From Flavobacterium circumlabens (lineage in GTDB: Bacteria > Bacteroidota > Bacteroidia > Flavobacteriales > Flavobacteriaceae), in contig NZ_SLWA01000001.1 of the NCBI RefSeq assembly GCF_004345565.1, forward strand, positions 653,892-717,891: DNA of 64,000 bases, given 5' to 3'. Under the pieces are notes generated by a model. That model saw only the letters and a list, made by a program, of their open reading frames with translations, did not search any database and was not told where the DNA came from. The position numbers and the translations under genes were made by a program. The stretch's first letter is position 1; the number at the start of each line of letters is the position of its first letter. This document shows, piece by piece, positions 1 through 11,673 of the stretch.

Positions 1-1
1 T

Positions 2-1138
2 GTGATCTATTTAATGCCTGTTTATCCTGTTGGAAAAGTAAAAGCTTCAGGAGAATTGGGTTCCCCTTATGCGGTGCAGGATTATAAAGCGGTAAATCCG
101 GATTTTGGAACTTTACAAGATCTTCAGGTTTTGGTGGAAGAAGCGCATAAAAAAAACATGGCTGTTGTGCTGGACTGGGTTGCGAATCACACTGCCTGGG
201 ATAATCCGTGGATTACACAACACCCCAATTGGTACCAAAAAGATGGTGACGGAAACATCATTATTCCACCGGGAACAAATTATACGGATGTTGCCCAGTT
301 GGATTTCAATAATGCTGAAATGAAAGCTGCCATGATCGACGCGATGTCGTACTGGATTTATAACGCAAACATAGATGGTTTCAGATGTGATTATGCCGAT
401 TTCGTAGCTCCGGGATTCTGGACAGAGGCCATCACCAAATTAAGAAGCATCAAAAAAAATCAAAAGATATTAATGTTGGCTGAAGGTTCTAAAATAAGTC
501 ATTTTACTTCGGGGTTTGATTATACTTTTGGATTTAATTTTTTCAGTGCTTTAGAAAAAGTTTTCAAAGAAAATCTTTCTGCATCGACTTTGCAAAATTC
601 AAACGCTACTGAATATGCCAATATTTACAGCCCTGACAGCAAAGTGGTACGATACACCAGCAATCATGATGTTAACCTTACCGATGGAACACCTTTGGAG
701 CTTTTTGGCGGTAAAAAAGGATCTTTGGCGAGTTTTGTCGTAACGGCTTATCTAAAATCTGTTCCGATGATTTACAACGGACAGGAAATTGGATATGCAC
801 AAAGACTGAATTATTTCGCCCGTACTCCTATTGACTGGTCTGCTGCTGATACAGAAATGCTTGCAGAATATAAAAAGATTATCGCCTTTAGAAATAGCAG
901 TAATGCTATAAAAAGAGGAACTTTTACAGGATACAGCAGTGATGCCATAAGTGCCTTTACTATGGTAAAAGATGCTGAAAAAGTTTTAGTGCTTTCTAAC
1001 CTGACCAATTCTTCCGCAAAATATTTGGTCGCACCTGCATTAAAAGGAACATGGAAAGATGCTTTTTCGGGCGCAACCGTAACTCTTGGCAGTGAAACAA
1101 CTCTTTTACCTTATCAATATCTGATATTGAAAAATTAA
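2..1138 (+). CDS. GH13 alpha-amylase family enzyme, 5'-truncated by the window edge
   Basis: C-terminal ~378 residues of a glycoside hydrolase family 13 enzyme; the open frame runs off the left edge, so the signal peptide and first barrel strands are missing. The visible GH13 signatures, numbered in the partial protein, are region I D58...N62-H63, nucleophile D130 in GFRCDYAD, acid/base E161 in LMLAEG, and the transition-state Asp D223 in SNHD. The protein ends after a short beta-rich C domain, with no T9SS tail or binding modules, so it is probably periplasmic or a lipoprotein. It lies 51 bp upstream of the GH97 gene on the same strand, consistent with a starch operon. It is paralogous to the large GH13 enzyme at 3623. 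The exact specificity (amylase, neopullulanase or related) cannot be told from this part. Confidence 0.93.
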   Translation: MIYLMPVYPVGKVKASGELGSPYAVQDYKAVNPDFGTLQDLQVLVEEAHKKNMAVVLDWVANHTAWDNPWITQHPNWYQKDGDGNIIIPPGTNYTDVAQLDFNNAEMKAAMIDAMSYWIYNANIDGFRCDYADFVAPGFWTEAITKLRSIKKNQKILMLAEGSKISHFTSGFDYTFGFNFFSALEKVFKENLSASTLQNSNATEYANIYSPDSKVVRYTSNHDVNLTDGTPLELFGGKKGSLASFVVTAYLKSVPMIYNGQEIGYAQRLNYFARTPIDWSAADTEMLAEYKKIIAFRNSSNAIKRGTFTGYSSDAISAFTMVKDAEKVLVLSNLTNSSAKYLVAPALKGTWKDAFSGATVTLGSETTLLPYQYLILKN

Positions 1139-1168
1139 TACACAAGCATTTTTAAAAAATACAATTAG

Positions 1169-3370
<2,202 letters not shown>

Positions 3371-3406
3371 GATTACATACTCTCTTATGTAATTAAAAGT
3401 TTTTTT

Positions 3407-3493
3407 GCCACGAATTGCACGAATTAGCGCAAATTTTAATTTATTAAAATTTATAAAAAGCCTTAATTCGGGGAAATTCGTGCCATTCGTGGC
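3407..3493. repeat. Extragenic palindrome, family A (GCCACGAATT...)
   Basis: A 19-nt left arm at 3407-3425 (GCCACGAATTGCACGAATT) pairs with 3475-3493 with one mismatch; the AT-rich middle contains further half-complementary AATT motifs. Related copies occur at 11261, 28046 and 50830. All lie between genes, which suggests a dispersed non-coding palindrome. It separates the GH97 gene from the large GH13 gene. Confidence 0.8.
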
Positions 3494-3622
3494 GGAAAAA
3501 AATCAAAATTTTTACTACTTGAAAACTATTAACCACAAAATGTTTGTCAACTTAAAAAACCAATGCAAGTGAGAATGAATTTTAGTTAGAGATGCTGACA
3601 AGCATACAAAAAAATTAAAATT

Positions 3623-6600
3623 ATGAAAATCAACATTACCAATCGATTATTTCATATCACGAAAACACTAGTCTGTTTTCTGTTATTATTTGCAAGTTCC
3701 GTGTATGCACAGGACCCTGCTCAGTACGGAACACCTTACACAGGAGTACCGGACCCAAGAGATGCCAATATTTACCAGGTTCATATTCGTCCGCACAGTG
3801 CTTCCGGAACTTTAGCCGCAGTTACTTCCGATCTGGACCGCATTAAGTCACTTGGAATCAATGTACTGTATTTAATGCCGATTTACCCTTACGGAACCGA
3901 TTCAAGAAGTACAAACTCTCCGTATTGTATCAAAGACTTTAAAGCTGTTGGCTCCGAATACGGAACGCTTACCGATATGCGTAATCTGGTAGCCACGGCG
4001 CATACCAAAGGTATGGCAGTAATGCTGGATATTGCGGTAAACGGAACCTCATGGGATCATCCCTGGACTATTTCTCACCCGGAATATTATCAAAGAACCG
4101 GAACAACGATTAATCAGCTGGCCAATTTTGGTGATATAGCGGCTCTGGACCTTAACAATAGTGGCCTGAGGGCTGCCATAAAAGATGCCATGCGGTATTG
4201 GATCTTTGCCGCAAATATCGATGGATACCGTTGTGATTTTGCCAACAATCCTCCCCTGGATTTCTGGACAGAAATTATCAGTAATTTAAGAGGCATCTCT
4301 TCTCATAATTTATTAATGCTTGCAGAAGGCGATCGTCTACAAAATTTTCAAGCCGGATTCGATATGAATTTTGGCGACAAATGGTTTTATGATGCCTTGA
4401 AAAATGTGGCAGGCGGAGGCCCTGTTTCTACAAGATTCCAGACTACAAATGACATGGAATATACCTATGCAACAGGCAATCAGCAAGAAGTGAGATGGAC
4501 TGCAAATCATGACTCAGAAAACAATAGTGATACCGCTCCTTTTACCGTATTTAAAAGTAATGCCGGAGTGGTTGCCAATTTCTTAGTTTCAGGTTATATG
4601 AAGGGAGTTCCTTTTTTAACCAGCGGACAAGAGGTAGCCTTCAATCAGGTAATTCCGTGGCCTTATACAAGTGTAAAAATCAACTGGAGCAATACAGCTG
4701 CCACACCTGAATTTGCCAGGATACTTAACTTCAGAAATAGCAGTGCCGCCATCAGACGTGGTACCATGACACCTTATGCGAGTGATGATATTTGTGCCTT
4801 TACCAAAACATTGGGGACAGAGAAAGTGATTGTAATGACCAATCTTAGAAATGCCAGTAAAACATTCGTGATTCCGGCTGCACTGGCAGGAACGTATAAA
4901 GATGCTTATACCGGCGCTACCGTGACATTGGTTTCGGGGGCTACACAATCTTTTAATGCTTTTCAGTATATTGTTTTAACCAATACCAATGTTGCAGCAG
5001 TAGCCGTAACTGGCGTAACGGTGAGTCCGACAACAGTAACTGTTGGTTTAGGATCTACACAACAATTAAATGCTACTATTGCTCCGGCAAATGCTACCAA
5101 CCAAAACGTAACCTGGACATCCAGTAACACAGCGGTTGCAACCGTAAATGCATCCGGATTGGTTTCTGCAGTTTCTGCAGGTACAACAACCATTACGGTT
5201 AAAACAGTTGACGGAAATAAAACCGCTACATCTGCTATAACTGTTGCAGCAATTCCGGTTGCTTCTGTAAGTGTTTCGCCAACTACTGCGAGTTTGTATG
5301 CGGGAAACACACAACAGCTTTCGGCAGCGATTGCTCCGGCAAATGCAACGAACAAAACGGTAACCTGGTCTTCGAGTAATAGTGCAGTGGCAACTGTAAA
5401 TTCATCCGGATTGGTTACAGCTGTTGCTGCAGGAACAGCCAATATTACAGCAACTACTCAGGACGGAAATAAAACCGCAGTTGCAGCAATTACTGTAAAT
5501 GCGAATACCAATTTTACGGTTTATTTCTACAAACCATCAAATTGGGGAACGGGCATTAAAATCTATCATTGGAGTGCTTTACCAACAGGAATTTTGGCTG
5601 ACGCATCATGGCCGGGTGTAAACATGACCGATGCAGGAAATGGCTGGTACAGTTATACGTTTACGAATATAACGTCAACCAATTTAATTTTCAATGATGG
5701 AACCAGCCAAAGTGCTGATTTAAGCCGAAACAAAACGGGTTGGTACATGAACACTACCTGGTACGATTCTAATCCGGGAACGGTTGTAGCGGTTACAGGA
5801 GTAACACTTGCGCCAACAACAGCTACTTTACTAATTGGTGCCACGCAACAAGTAACGCCAACAGTTTCGCCTGCAACAGCAACCAATAAAACGGTTAGTT
5901 ATAGTTCAGGGAATACAGCTGTAGCAACAGTTAACGCGTCCGGTTTAATAACTGCACTAGCTGCAGGATCTGCAACTATTACGGTAACGACTCAGGATGG
6001 TGCTAAAACAGCAACCTGCGCGGTAACGGTGAATGCTTCAACTGTAGCCGTGACAAGTGTGAGTCTTAGTCCGACAACAGTTTCATTAGCCGTTGGCGGA
6101 ATACAACAGCTTACACCGACTGTTCTTCCGGCAAATGCAACAAACAAAAATGTTACGTACAGTTCAAGCAATACGGCTGTGGCAACGGTAAATGCATCCG
6201 GATTAATAACGGCTGTGGCAAATGGAACTGCAACTATAACGGTAACCACTGTTAGCGGAAGCAAAACAAGTACAGCTGCTGTCACGGTTTCAACCCCAAC
6301 AGGAACGTATTACACTATTAAAAACAGATGGACAGGTGCTTACTTATCGGATGCCGGAACAAATGTGGGTTACGGAGCAACCGCTTCCAATAACAGTTAC
6401 AAATGGCAGAAAATTGCGATTGATGCTACTTATTTCGTATTGAAAAATGTAGCAACAGGCGAATTAATTAATATTGAAGGACAAACCGGAAGTGTGCAGT
6501 GCAACATTACCGATACCACTTTCTGGAGTGCGCAATGGTCTGCTGATTATATTGACGGAACCTGGACCAGAATTAGAAACAGATGGCAATCCGGAAATAT

Positions 6601-6976
6601 TATTCATGTTGAAAATCAAACCGGATCTGCTCAATATGGTAATTCACAAGACGGCTGGTACAGCGCACAATGGCAGCTTGAAAGCACCACTGCTTCAAAA
6701 ATGGCTTTGAATACTAAAGAAGATGTTGAGGTACAAAATACCGTAATTACCATTTATCCAAATCCATCAACAGACAATCAATTTCAGGTTTTATTGCCGG
6801 AATTAGAAAATGGAGACGTGGCAGCGATTACCGTTTCTGATATGAACGGAAGAATCGTACAAACGGAAAAACTTTCGGCTTCAGGACAAATCAATCATCA
6901 TTTGGCATCGGGAATTTATATTGTAACTATTAATTCGAAAAATTCAAATGTAACTAAAAAACTGATTGTTAAATAG
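3623..6976 (+). CDS. Multidomain secreted GH13 alpha-amylase with Big_2, starch-binding, beta-trefoil and T9SS sorting domains
   Basis: 1117 residues. Signal peptide about 1-29 (ends VYAQ). The GH13 barrel spans about 45-420 with D205 (GYRCDFA), E235 (LMLAEG) and D297 (ANHD) as catalytic triad. Then come two Big_2 Ig-like domains (about 455-627), a CBM26-like starch-binding module (about 629-715; YFYKPSNWG, WPGVNMTDAG), two more Big_2 domains (about 720-890), a ricin-type beta-trefoil (about 893-1022) and a T9SS sorting domain (from about 1040; IYPNPS, GIYIVTI, KKLIVK). It is probably exported to the cell surface or medium for starch hydrolysis. Oddity: region I reads D136...N140-G141, so the usual His of the NH motif is Gly, although the paralogue at position 2 keeps it. 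An intrinsic terminator follows the stop. Confidence 0.93.
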   Translation: MKINITNRLFHITKTLVCFLLLFASSVYAQDPAQYGTPYTGVPDPRDANIYQVHIRPHSASGTLAAVTSDLDRIKSLGINVLYLMPIYPYGTDSRSTNSPYCIKDFKAVGSEYGTLTDMRNLVATAHTKGMAVMLDIAVNGTSWDHPWTISHPEYYQRTGTTINQLANFGDIAALDLNNSGLRAAIKDAMRYWIFAANIDGYRCDFANNPPLDFWTEIISNLRGISSHNLLMLAEGDRLQNFQAGFDMNFGDKWFYDALKNVAGGGPVSTRFQTTNDMEYTYATGNQQEVRWTANHDSENNSDTAPFTVFKSNAGVVANFLVSGYMKGVPFLTSGQEVAFNQVIPWPYTSVKINWSNTAATPEFARILNFRNSSAAIRRGTMTPYASDDICAFTKTLGTEKVIVMTNLRNASKTFVIPAALAGTYKDAYTGATVTLVSGATQSFNAFQYIVLTNTNVAAVAVTGVTVSPTTVTVGLGSTQQLNATIAPANATNQNVTWTSSNTAVATVNASGLVSAVSAGTTTITVKTVDGNKTATSAITVAAIPVASVSVSPTTASLYAGNTQQLSAAIAPANATNKTVTWSSSNSAVATVNSSGLVTAVAAGTANITATTQDGNKTAVAAITVNANTNFTVYFYKPSNWGTGIKIYHWSALPTGILADASWPGVNMTDAGNGWYSYTFTNITSTNLIFNDGTSQSADLSRNKTGWYMNTTWYDSNPGTVVAVTGVTLAPTTATLLIGATQQVTPTVSPATATNKTVSYSSGNTAVATVNASGLITALAAGSATITVTTQDGAKTATCAVTVNASTVAVTSVSLSPTTVSLAVGGIQQLTPTVLPANATNKNVTYSSSNTAVATVNASGLITAVANGTATITVTTVSGSKTSTAAVTVSTPTGTYYTIKNRWTGAYLSDAGTNVGYGATASNNSYKWQKIAIDATYFVLKNVATGELINIEGQTGSVQCNITDTTFWSAQWSADYIDGTWTRIRNRWQSGNIIHVENQTGSAQYGNSQDGWYSAQWQLESTTASKMALNTKEDVEVQNTVITIYPNPSTDNQFQVLLPELENGDVAAITVSDMNGRIVQTEKLSASGQINHHLASGIYIVTINSKNSNVTKKLIVK

Positions 6977-6999
6977 TTCTCTTTAGATTTGAAAAGTAA

Positions 7000-7031
7000 A
7001 TGCCGTATGGAGTTTTCATACGGCATTTTTT
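7000..7031 (+). terminator. Intrinsic terminator after the secreted amylase
   Basis: A perfect 10-bp stem, ATGCCGTATG at 7000-7009 with CATACGGCAT at 7017-7026, has a 7-nt loop and is followed directly by T residues. It ends the starch locus transcript. Confidence 0.85.
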
Positions 7032-7078
7032 ATTTATTCTTTCAAAGGAACGTCAATAGAACTACTAAACCTCTTTTT

Positions 7079-7148
7079 TAGCCCCGATAGGACTGAAAAT
7101 CCTTTTGTGCTGGGGTTCAGCACAAAAGATTGAAAGGGATAGCGGGAC
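7079..7148. repeat. Extragenic hairpin element, family D (TAGCCCCGATAGG...TAGCGGGA)
   Basis: Starts with TAGCCCCGATAGG and ends with GATAGCGGGAC. The core is a perfect 11-bp hairpin, CTTTTGTGCTG at 7102-7112 with CAGCACAAAAG at 7118-7128. It lies between two convergent genes. I recall elements starting TAGCCCCGAT as common between Flavobacterium genes; that is memory, not a search. Function unknown. Confidence 0.65.
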
Positions 7149-7195
7149 TGGTCGTCTTTTGAACTTAATTTTTCTGCTTGTAAAAAATAAAAAAA

Positions 7196-10100
7196 TTATT
7201 CTCCCAATAATTCCATCAGTTCCAAAGCCCTTTTCGTAGATTTTACATTCTCAAAAGTCAGCAAAAGACGCAAGCCGTTTGGTGTCTGTTTTTCTTTCAT
7301 TGTGCAAAGATTACTGTGTGTCTGCACAAATTTTATCATCTTCTGAAAACGTTTCGACTGATAATAATCAGATTGTTGATCTGAGACGAAATAGCCAATC
7401 ATTTTGCCTTTTTTCATGACCAGTTTTTCAATACCTACAGCTGTGGCAATCCATTTGATTCGAATACTATTCATCAAGGCATTGGCACGCGGAGGCATCG
7501 GTCCGAAACGGTCAATTAATTTGTTTTGGAAAATGATTAGTTCTTCTTCATTTTTAACAAAACCCAATTCGTTATATAAACTCAAACGCTCTGTGACATT
7601 ATTGATATATTCATCAGAAAACAATAGTTCAAAATCCGTATCAATTTGTAAATCTTTTACGTATTCCTTCGTTTCAATATCATTCTCTTCCGGATATAAA
7701 TCCTTGAATTCGTTTTCTTTTAATTCTTCGATGGCTTCGTTCATGATTTTCTGGTAAGTATCAAAACCAATTTCATTGATGAAACCACTTTGCTCTCCAC
7801 CTAACAAATCCCCGGCACCACGAATTTCAAGATCTTTCATAGCAATATTAAATCCGCTGCCCAATTCGCTAAACTGCTCTAACGCCTGAATACGTTTACG
7901 CGCATCTTCGGTCATAGAGGAATATGGCGGACAGATAAAATAACAGAAGGCTTTTTTATTGCTTCGCCCTACCCGGCCTCGCATCTGATGCAAATCTGAT
8001 AATCCGAAATTATTGGCATTATTGATGAAAATCGTATTGGCGTTGGGTACATCCAAACCGCTTTCGATAATTGTTGTCGCGACCAGAACATCAAAATCCC
8101 CATTCATAAAACCTAACATCAATTCTTCTAGTTTGGCACCTTCCATTTGTCCGTGACCAATTCCGACTCTGGCATTCGGAACCAGACGCTGAATCATTCC
8201 GGCCACTTCCTTAATATTTTCAATTCGGTTATTGATAAAGAAAACCTGTCCGTTACGCTGAATTTCATACGAAATCGCATCGCGGATTATCTCTTCATTA
8301 AAACCAACCACATTGGTTTCTATTGGATAACGATTGGGCGGAGGTGTTGTAATTACCGATAAATCGCGAGCCGCCATCAAGGAAAACTGAAGCGTTCTCG
8401 GAATTGGCGTTGCCGTTAAGGTCAGCGTATCTACATTGGCTGCAATCGTTTTGAGCTTGTCTTTTACGTTTACGCCAAACTTTTGCTCTTCGTCGACAAT
8501 CAATAAACCAAGGTCTTTAAAAACTACATTTTTGTTGACTAATTGGTGTGTTCCAATTACAATATCCAGTTTACCTTCGGCTAAATCTTTTAAGGTTTGT
8601 GCTTTTTGTTTGGCCGTTCTAAATCGGTTCAGATAACCAATTGAAACCGGCATATCTTTTAATCTTTCCGTAAAAGTCCGATAATGCTGGTATGCCAAAA
8701 TAGTTGTGGGAACCAGAATCGCGACTTGTTTACTGTTGTCAACCGCTTTAAAAGCGGCACGAATCGCCACCTCTGTTTTTCCGAAACCAACGTCACCACA
8801 AACCAGACGATCCATTGGACGATCGCTTTCCATATCGGCTTTTACTTCCTGAGTCGATTTCGTCTGATCCGGAGTGTCTTCGTAGATAAAGGAACTTTCT
8901 AATTCATTTTGCAAATAACTGTCCGGCGCAAACTGGAAACCTTTTTCTAAACGGCGTTTCGCATACAGCTGAATCAAATTGAAAGCAATATGTTTGACAC
9001 GCGCTTTGGTTTTTTGTTTTAAAATTTTCCAGGCGTTCGATCCCAGTTTATAAATTTTAGGCGGTGTTCCGTCTTTTCCGTTGTATTTTGAAATTTTATG
9101 AAGCGAGTGAATGCTCACATACACAATATCATTATCGGCATAAACCAATTTTATGGCTTCCTGCGTTTTACCTTCCACCTGAATTTTTTGCAGGCCGCCA
9201 AACTTCCCGATTCCGTGATCGATATGCGTCACATAATCCCCAACAGATAGTGACGTTAATTCTTTTAGCGTAATATTCTGCTTTTTCGAATAGCCGTTTT
9301 TGATGTTGAATTTATGGTACCGCTCAAAAATCTGATGATCGGTATAAGCTGTAAGCTGATTTTCTTCGTCAATAAAACCCTGGTATAAAGGCAATACAAT
9401 AGTATGATATTGTTTTCGAATATTCTCTGAATTGGCTTCATCTAAAGTTTCGAAAATATCATGAAAACGTTTTGCCTGCGTTTCATTAGAACAAAACAGG
9501 TAATTTTTATAGCCGTTAAAATGATTCTCACTCAGGTTATTCAGTAATAAATCAAATTGTTTATTGAATGAGGGCTGCGGCAGAATATGAAATTCGAACT
9601 TTTTGGTGGTTTTGAAAATGGGTTTTGAAGCCAGTTCAACAACCGAAAAGTCTAACGCCCTTTTTATAAATGAGGCCTGATTTAAGAACAGTTGTTCCGG
9701 ACTGGCGTGTTTTATCTCTTTCGAAAGTTTCTCAAAAGCTTCTTCTGCCCTTGCGAATTGTTTGTCTAACTGAGAAAAAAGCCCGTCGGTGTTCTGAATA
9801 AAAAGAACCGTTTTTTCTGCAATATAATCTAAGAAACTTTCCCTGTTTTCCTGAAAGATCTTGTTCTCTACATTCGGGATAATCGTTATTTTTTTATGCG
9901 TTTCTACAGATAGTTGTGTTTCTACATCGAAACTTCTGATGCTGTCTACTTCATTTCCGAAAAATTCAATTCGGTACGGGTGATCGTTTGAAAAGGAGAA
10001 CACATCAACGATTCCTCCACGAACGGAAAATTCGCCCGGTTCGGTAATAAAATCGACTCTCTTGAATTCATATTCAAACAAAACTTCATTGATAAAATCA

Positions 10101-10561
10101 ATTGAAATTTTATCGTTTAAAGCGACTTTTAAAGTGTTTTTGTCCAGCTGCTGGCGCGTCACCACTTTCTCGAAAAGCGCCTCCGGATAGGTCACGATGA
10201 TCGCTGGTTTTTTACGGGAATTAATTCGGTTTAAAACCTCAGCGCGAAGCAGTACATTGGCATTATCGGTTTCATCAACTTGGTAAGGACGGCGAAATGA
10301 TGCCGGATAAAACAAGACATCCTGTTCGCCAATCATCTGTTCGAGATCATTCAGGTAATACGCCGCTTCTTCCTTGTTGTCTAAAACAATCAAAAAAGGC
10401 AGTTCGGTTTGCTTAAAAACAGAGCGGATTACAAAGGATACTGCAGATCCCAGCAAACCGCTAAGATGCATTTTTATCTGGCTTTCTTCCAGTAAATTTG
10501 ATGCAATCTGCTTTGCTTTTGGCAGATTATCATACGTAGTATAAAGGGCGTTTTTACTCAA
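7196..10561 (-). CDS. mfd: Transcription-repair coupling factor Mfd
   Basis: 1121 residues (E. coli Mfd 1148). It displaces RNA polymerase stalled at DNA lesions and recruits UvrA. Domain order fits Mfd: UvrB-like N-terminal module (to about 330), CarD-like RNAP-interaction domain (about 433-500; SVGDYVTHIDHGIG), translocase with Walker A GDVGFGKT (about 585-592) and VDEEQKFG (about 690), helicase C domain with TTIIESGLD, QMRGRVGRS, and TRCF C-terminal domain. The start that keeps the N-terminus is a TTG at 10561-10559; the next in-frame Met is residue 32. It overlaps the end of the upstream lipoprotein gene by 8 nt, suggesting coupled translation. Confidence 0.97.
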   Translation of the reverse strand: MSKNALYTTYDNLPKAKQIASNLLEESQIKMHLSGLLGSAVSFVIRSVFKQTELPFLIVLDNKEEAAYYLNDLEQMIGEQDVLFYPASFRRPYQVDETDNANVLLRAEVLNRINSRKKPAIIVTYPEALFEKVVTRQQLDKNTLKVALNDKISIDFINEVLFEYEFKRVDFITEPGEFSVRGGIVDVFSFSNDHPYRIEFFGNEVDSIRSFDVETQLSVETHKKITIIPNVENKIFQENRESFLDYIAEKTVLFIQNTDGLFSQLDKQFARAEEAFEKLSKEIKHASPEQLFLNQASFIKRALDFSVVELASKPIFKTTKKFEFHILPQPSFNKQFDLLLNNLSENHFNGYKNYLFCSNETQAKRFHDIFETLDEANSENIRKQYHTIVLPLYQGFIDEENQLTAYTDHQIFERYHKFNIKNGYSKKQNITLKELTSLSVGDYVTHIDHGIGKFGGLQKIQVEGKTQEAIKLVYADNDIVYVSIHSLHKISKYNGKDGTPPKIYKLGSNAWKILKQKTKARVKHIAFNLIQLYAKRRLEKGFQFAPDSYLQNELESSFIYEDTPDQTKSTQEVKADMESDRPMDRLVCGDVGFGKTEVAIRAAFKAVDNSKQVAILVPTTILAYQHYRTFTERLKDMPVSIGYLNRFRTAKQKAQTLKDLAEGKLDIVIGTHQLVNKNVVFKDLGLLIVDEEQKFGVNVKDKLKTIAANVDTLTLTATPIPRTLQFSLMAARDLSVITTPPPNRYPIETNVVGFNEEIIRDAISYEIQRNGQVFFINNRIENIKEVAGMIQRLVPNARVGIGHGQMEGAKLEELMLGFMNGDFDVLVATTIIESGLDVPNANTIFINNANNFGLSDLHQMRGRVGRSNKKAFCYFICPPYSSMTEDARKRIQALEQFSELGSGFNIAMKDLEIRGAGDLLGGEQSGFINEIGFDTYQKIMNEAIEELKENEFKDLYPEENDIETKEYVKDLQIDTDFELLFSDEYINNVTERLSLYNELGFVKNEEELIIFQNKLIDRFGPMPPRANALMNSIRIKWIATAVGIEKLVMKKGKMIGYFVSDQQSDYYQSKRFQKMIKFVQTHSNLCTMKEKQTPNGLRLLLTFENVKSTKRALELMELLGE

Positions 10562-11162
10562 CTTTAGGTAAATTTTGATCTAATGGCGGTGCCGAATTCG
10601 GAATCGCGCGTGTTGTATCTAACATTTTCAGGAAATCTGCTTCTCCTTCTTCTTTCGGAATCTTGCTTTTTTCAACAATTTTATCCATTTGTCTTTCCAG
10701 TGAAACTAATTCCTTATTGATTTCACCAACTAAAAAAATCACTTTCTCGTCGGGAATTTGGTTCAGATGAATAAACAAATCCATCATTTTGATTTTAGTG
10801 ATCAAAATTGAGATTCTGCTTTTTATCTGAGGCAGATTGAATTGTGCCGGAATATTATTATTTAAAAGCATTGCTTTCTTAGCAATTGCAGCCGATTTTT
10901 TCTGAAACGCTCCAATCGTTTTCTTCGGTTTTTCTCCGATTTCTTTTAAGAAGTCGCGCCATTCTGTCCAGGTTGCTGCATTCTGCTCAGAGACTTCATT
11001 GATGGGTTCATCAATAAAAACCCAGCCTTTATTGATATTATTAAATATGACTTCCTTTTTTTTAGCTTCTTTTTCATACTCTGCAAGGCGCCTTTCGTCT
11101 TCACCCTGACAGGAGTTCAATACAAAAATAAAAAGTAGAAAAAGAGATATTTTATATTTCAT
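10554..11162 (-). CDS. Hypothetical lipoprotein upstream of mfd
   Basis: About 202 residues, starting at the ATG at 11162; an upstream in-frame ATG at 11174 would put four extra residues before the signal sequence. The N-terminus is a lipoprotein signal with the lipobox-like VLNSC. The rest is charged and helical, with several predicted amphipathic stretches, and I recognise no known domain. Its stop lies inside the first codons of mfd (8-nt overlap), so the two are probably co-transcribed. A functional link to Mfd cannot be claimed. Confidence 0.75.
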   Translation of the reverse strand: MKYKISLFLLFIFVLNSCQGEDERRLAEYEKEAKKKEVIFNNINKGWVFIDEPINEVSEQNAATWTEWRDFLKEIGEKPKKTIGAFQKKSAAIAKKAMLLNNNIPAQFNLPQIKSRISILITKIKMMDLFIHLNQIPDEKVIFLVGEINKELVSLERQMDKIVEKSKIPKEEGEADFLKMLDTTRAIPNSAPPLDQNLPKVE

Positions 11163-11260
11163 TTGGTCAAACATTAAGCTACAAAGTTACAAAGTAAATT
11201 TACAATTACGAATTCTGATTTTGGCCATATATTGCCCTGGATATGGATTTTAAAAAGTTT

Positions 11261-11335
11261 GCCACGAATTTCTCTAATCTTCACGAATTATTTCAAGTTT
11301 TGACCGCATAGATTTGTGCTAATTCGGGGTCCTAG
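11261..11335. repeat. Extragenic palindrome, family A, degenerate copy
   Basis: Starts GCCACGAATTT, contains CACGAATTATTT, and ends with the opposite-strand-like GATTTGTGCTAATTCGG. It resembles the copies at 3407 and 50830. It occupies the left part of the 511-bp gap between the lipoprotein gene and the threonine dehydrogenase. Confidence 0.6.
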
Positions 11336-11396
11336 CGATAGCGAACAGGCGAAGCAAATTCGTAGCAAAGAAAACGCTGTAACTGTGTCTGGAAAA

Positions 11397-11546
11397 TTTA
11401 ACCGCAAAGCACGCAAAGCTTTTTATCTTGCAGTAAGTTTAGAAAACACAAAGTTCGCAAAGCTTGGCGTTGAACTGGCTTTGCGAACTTTGCGTTTTTA
11501 TAAAACGGCATAATTTTTAAAAATCTTTGCGTGCTTTGCGGTTAAA
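11397..11546. repeat. Nested extragenic palindrome, family B (AACCGCAAAG...CTTTGCGGTT)
   Basis: Outer arms TTTAACCGCAAAGCACGCAA (11397-11416) and the near-complementary stretch at 11524-11546 enclose a second inverted pair, CAAAGTTCGCAAAGC (about 11449-11463) with GCTTTGCGAACTTTG (11478-11492). A 65-codon open frame across it is an artefact of the repeat. Related copies lie at 34422 and 41095. Nothing else is visible in this gap except a -7 element near the next gene. Confidence 0.75.
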
Positions 11547-11646
11547 TAATTAAAAGCCTCAACGGAGAATAATCCAAAAAAGCATCTTTATCATTGTTAA
11601 ATTTATAATTTGTTCTTCTGAAAACCAAAAATATTTGCGAAAACGT

Positions 11647-11654
11647 TATATTTG
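11647..11654 (+). promoter_or_regulatory. Likely -7 promoter element for tdh
   Basis: TATATTTG matches the Bacteroidota TAnnTTTG -7 consensus. It lies 20 bp before the chosen ATG at 11674, giving a short leader. No good -33 TTG is present at the usual spacing. Confidence 0.5.
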
Positions 11655-11673
11655 CGTATCTAAAAATTTACAA

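Noticed and set aside
4963..5442. Open frame on the minus strand opposite the Big_2 domains
   Set aside because: Low-complexity Ala/Val protein, fully opposite a well supported coding region; a shadow of the repeated Big_2 codons.
11316..11513. 65-codon plus-strand frame
   Set aside because: Made entirely of extragenic palindrome sequence; no start context and no similarity to protein families.
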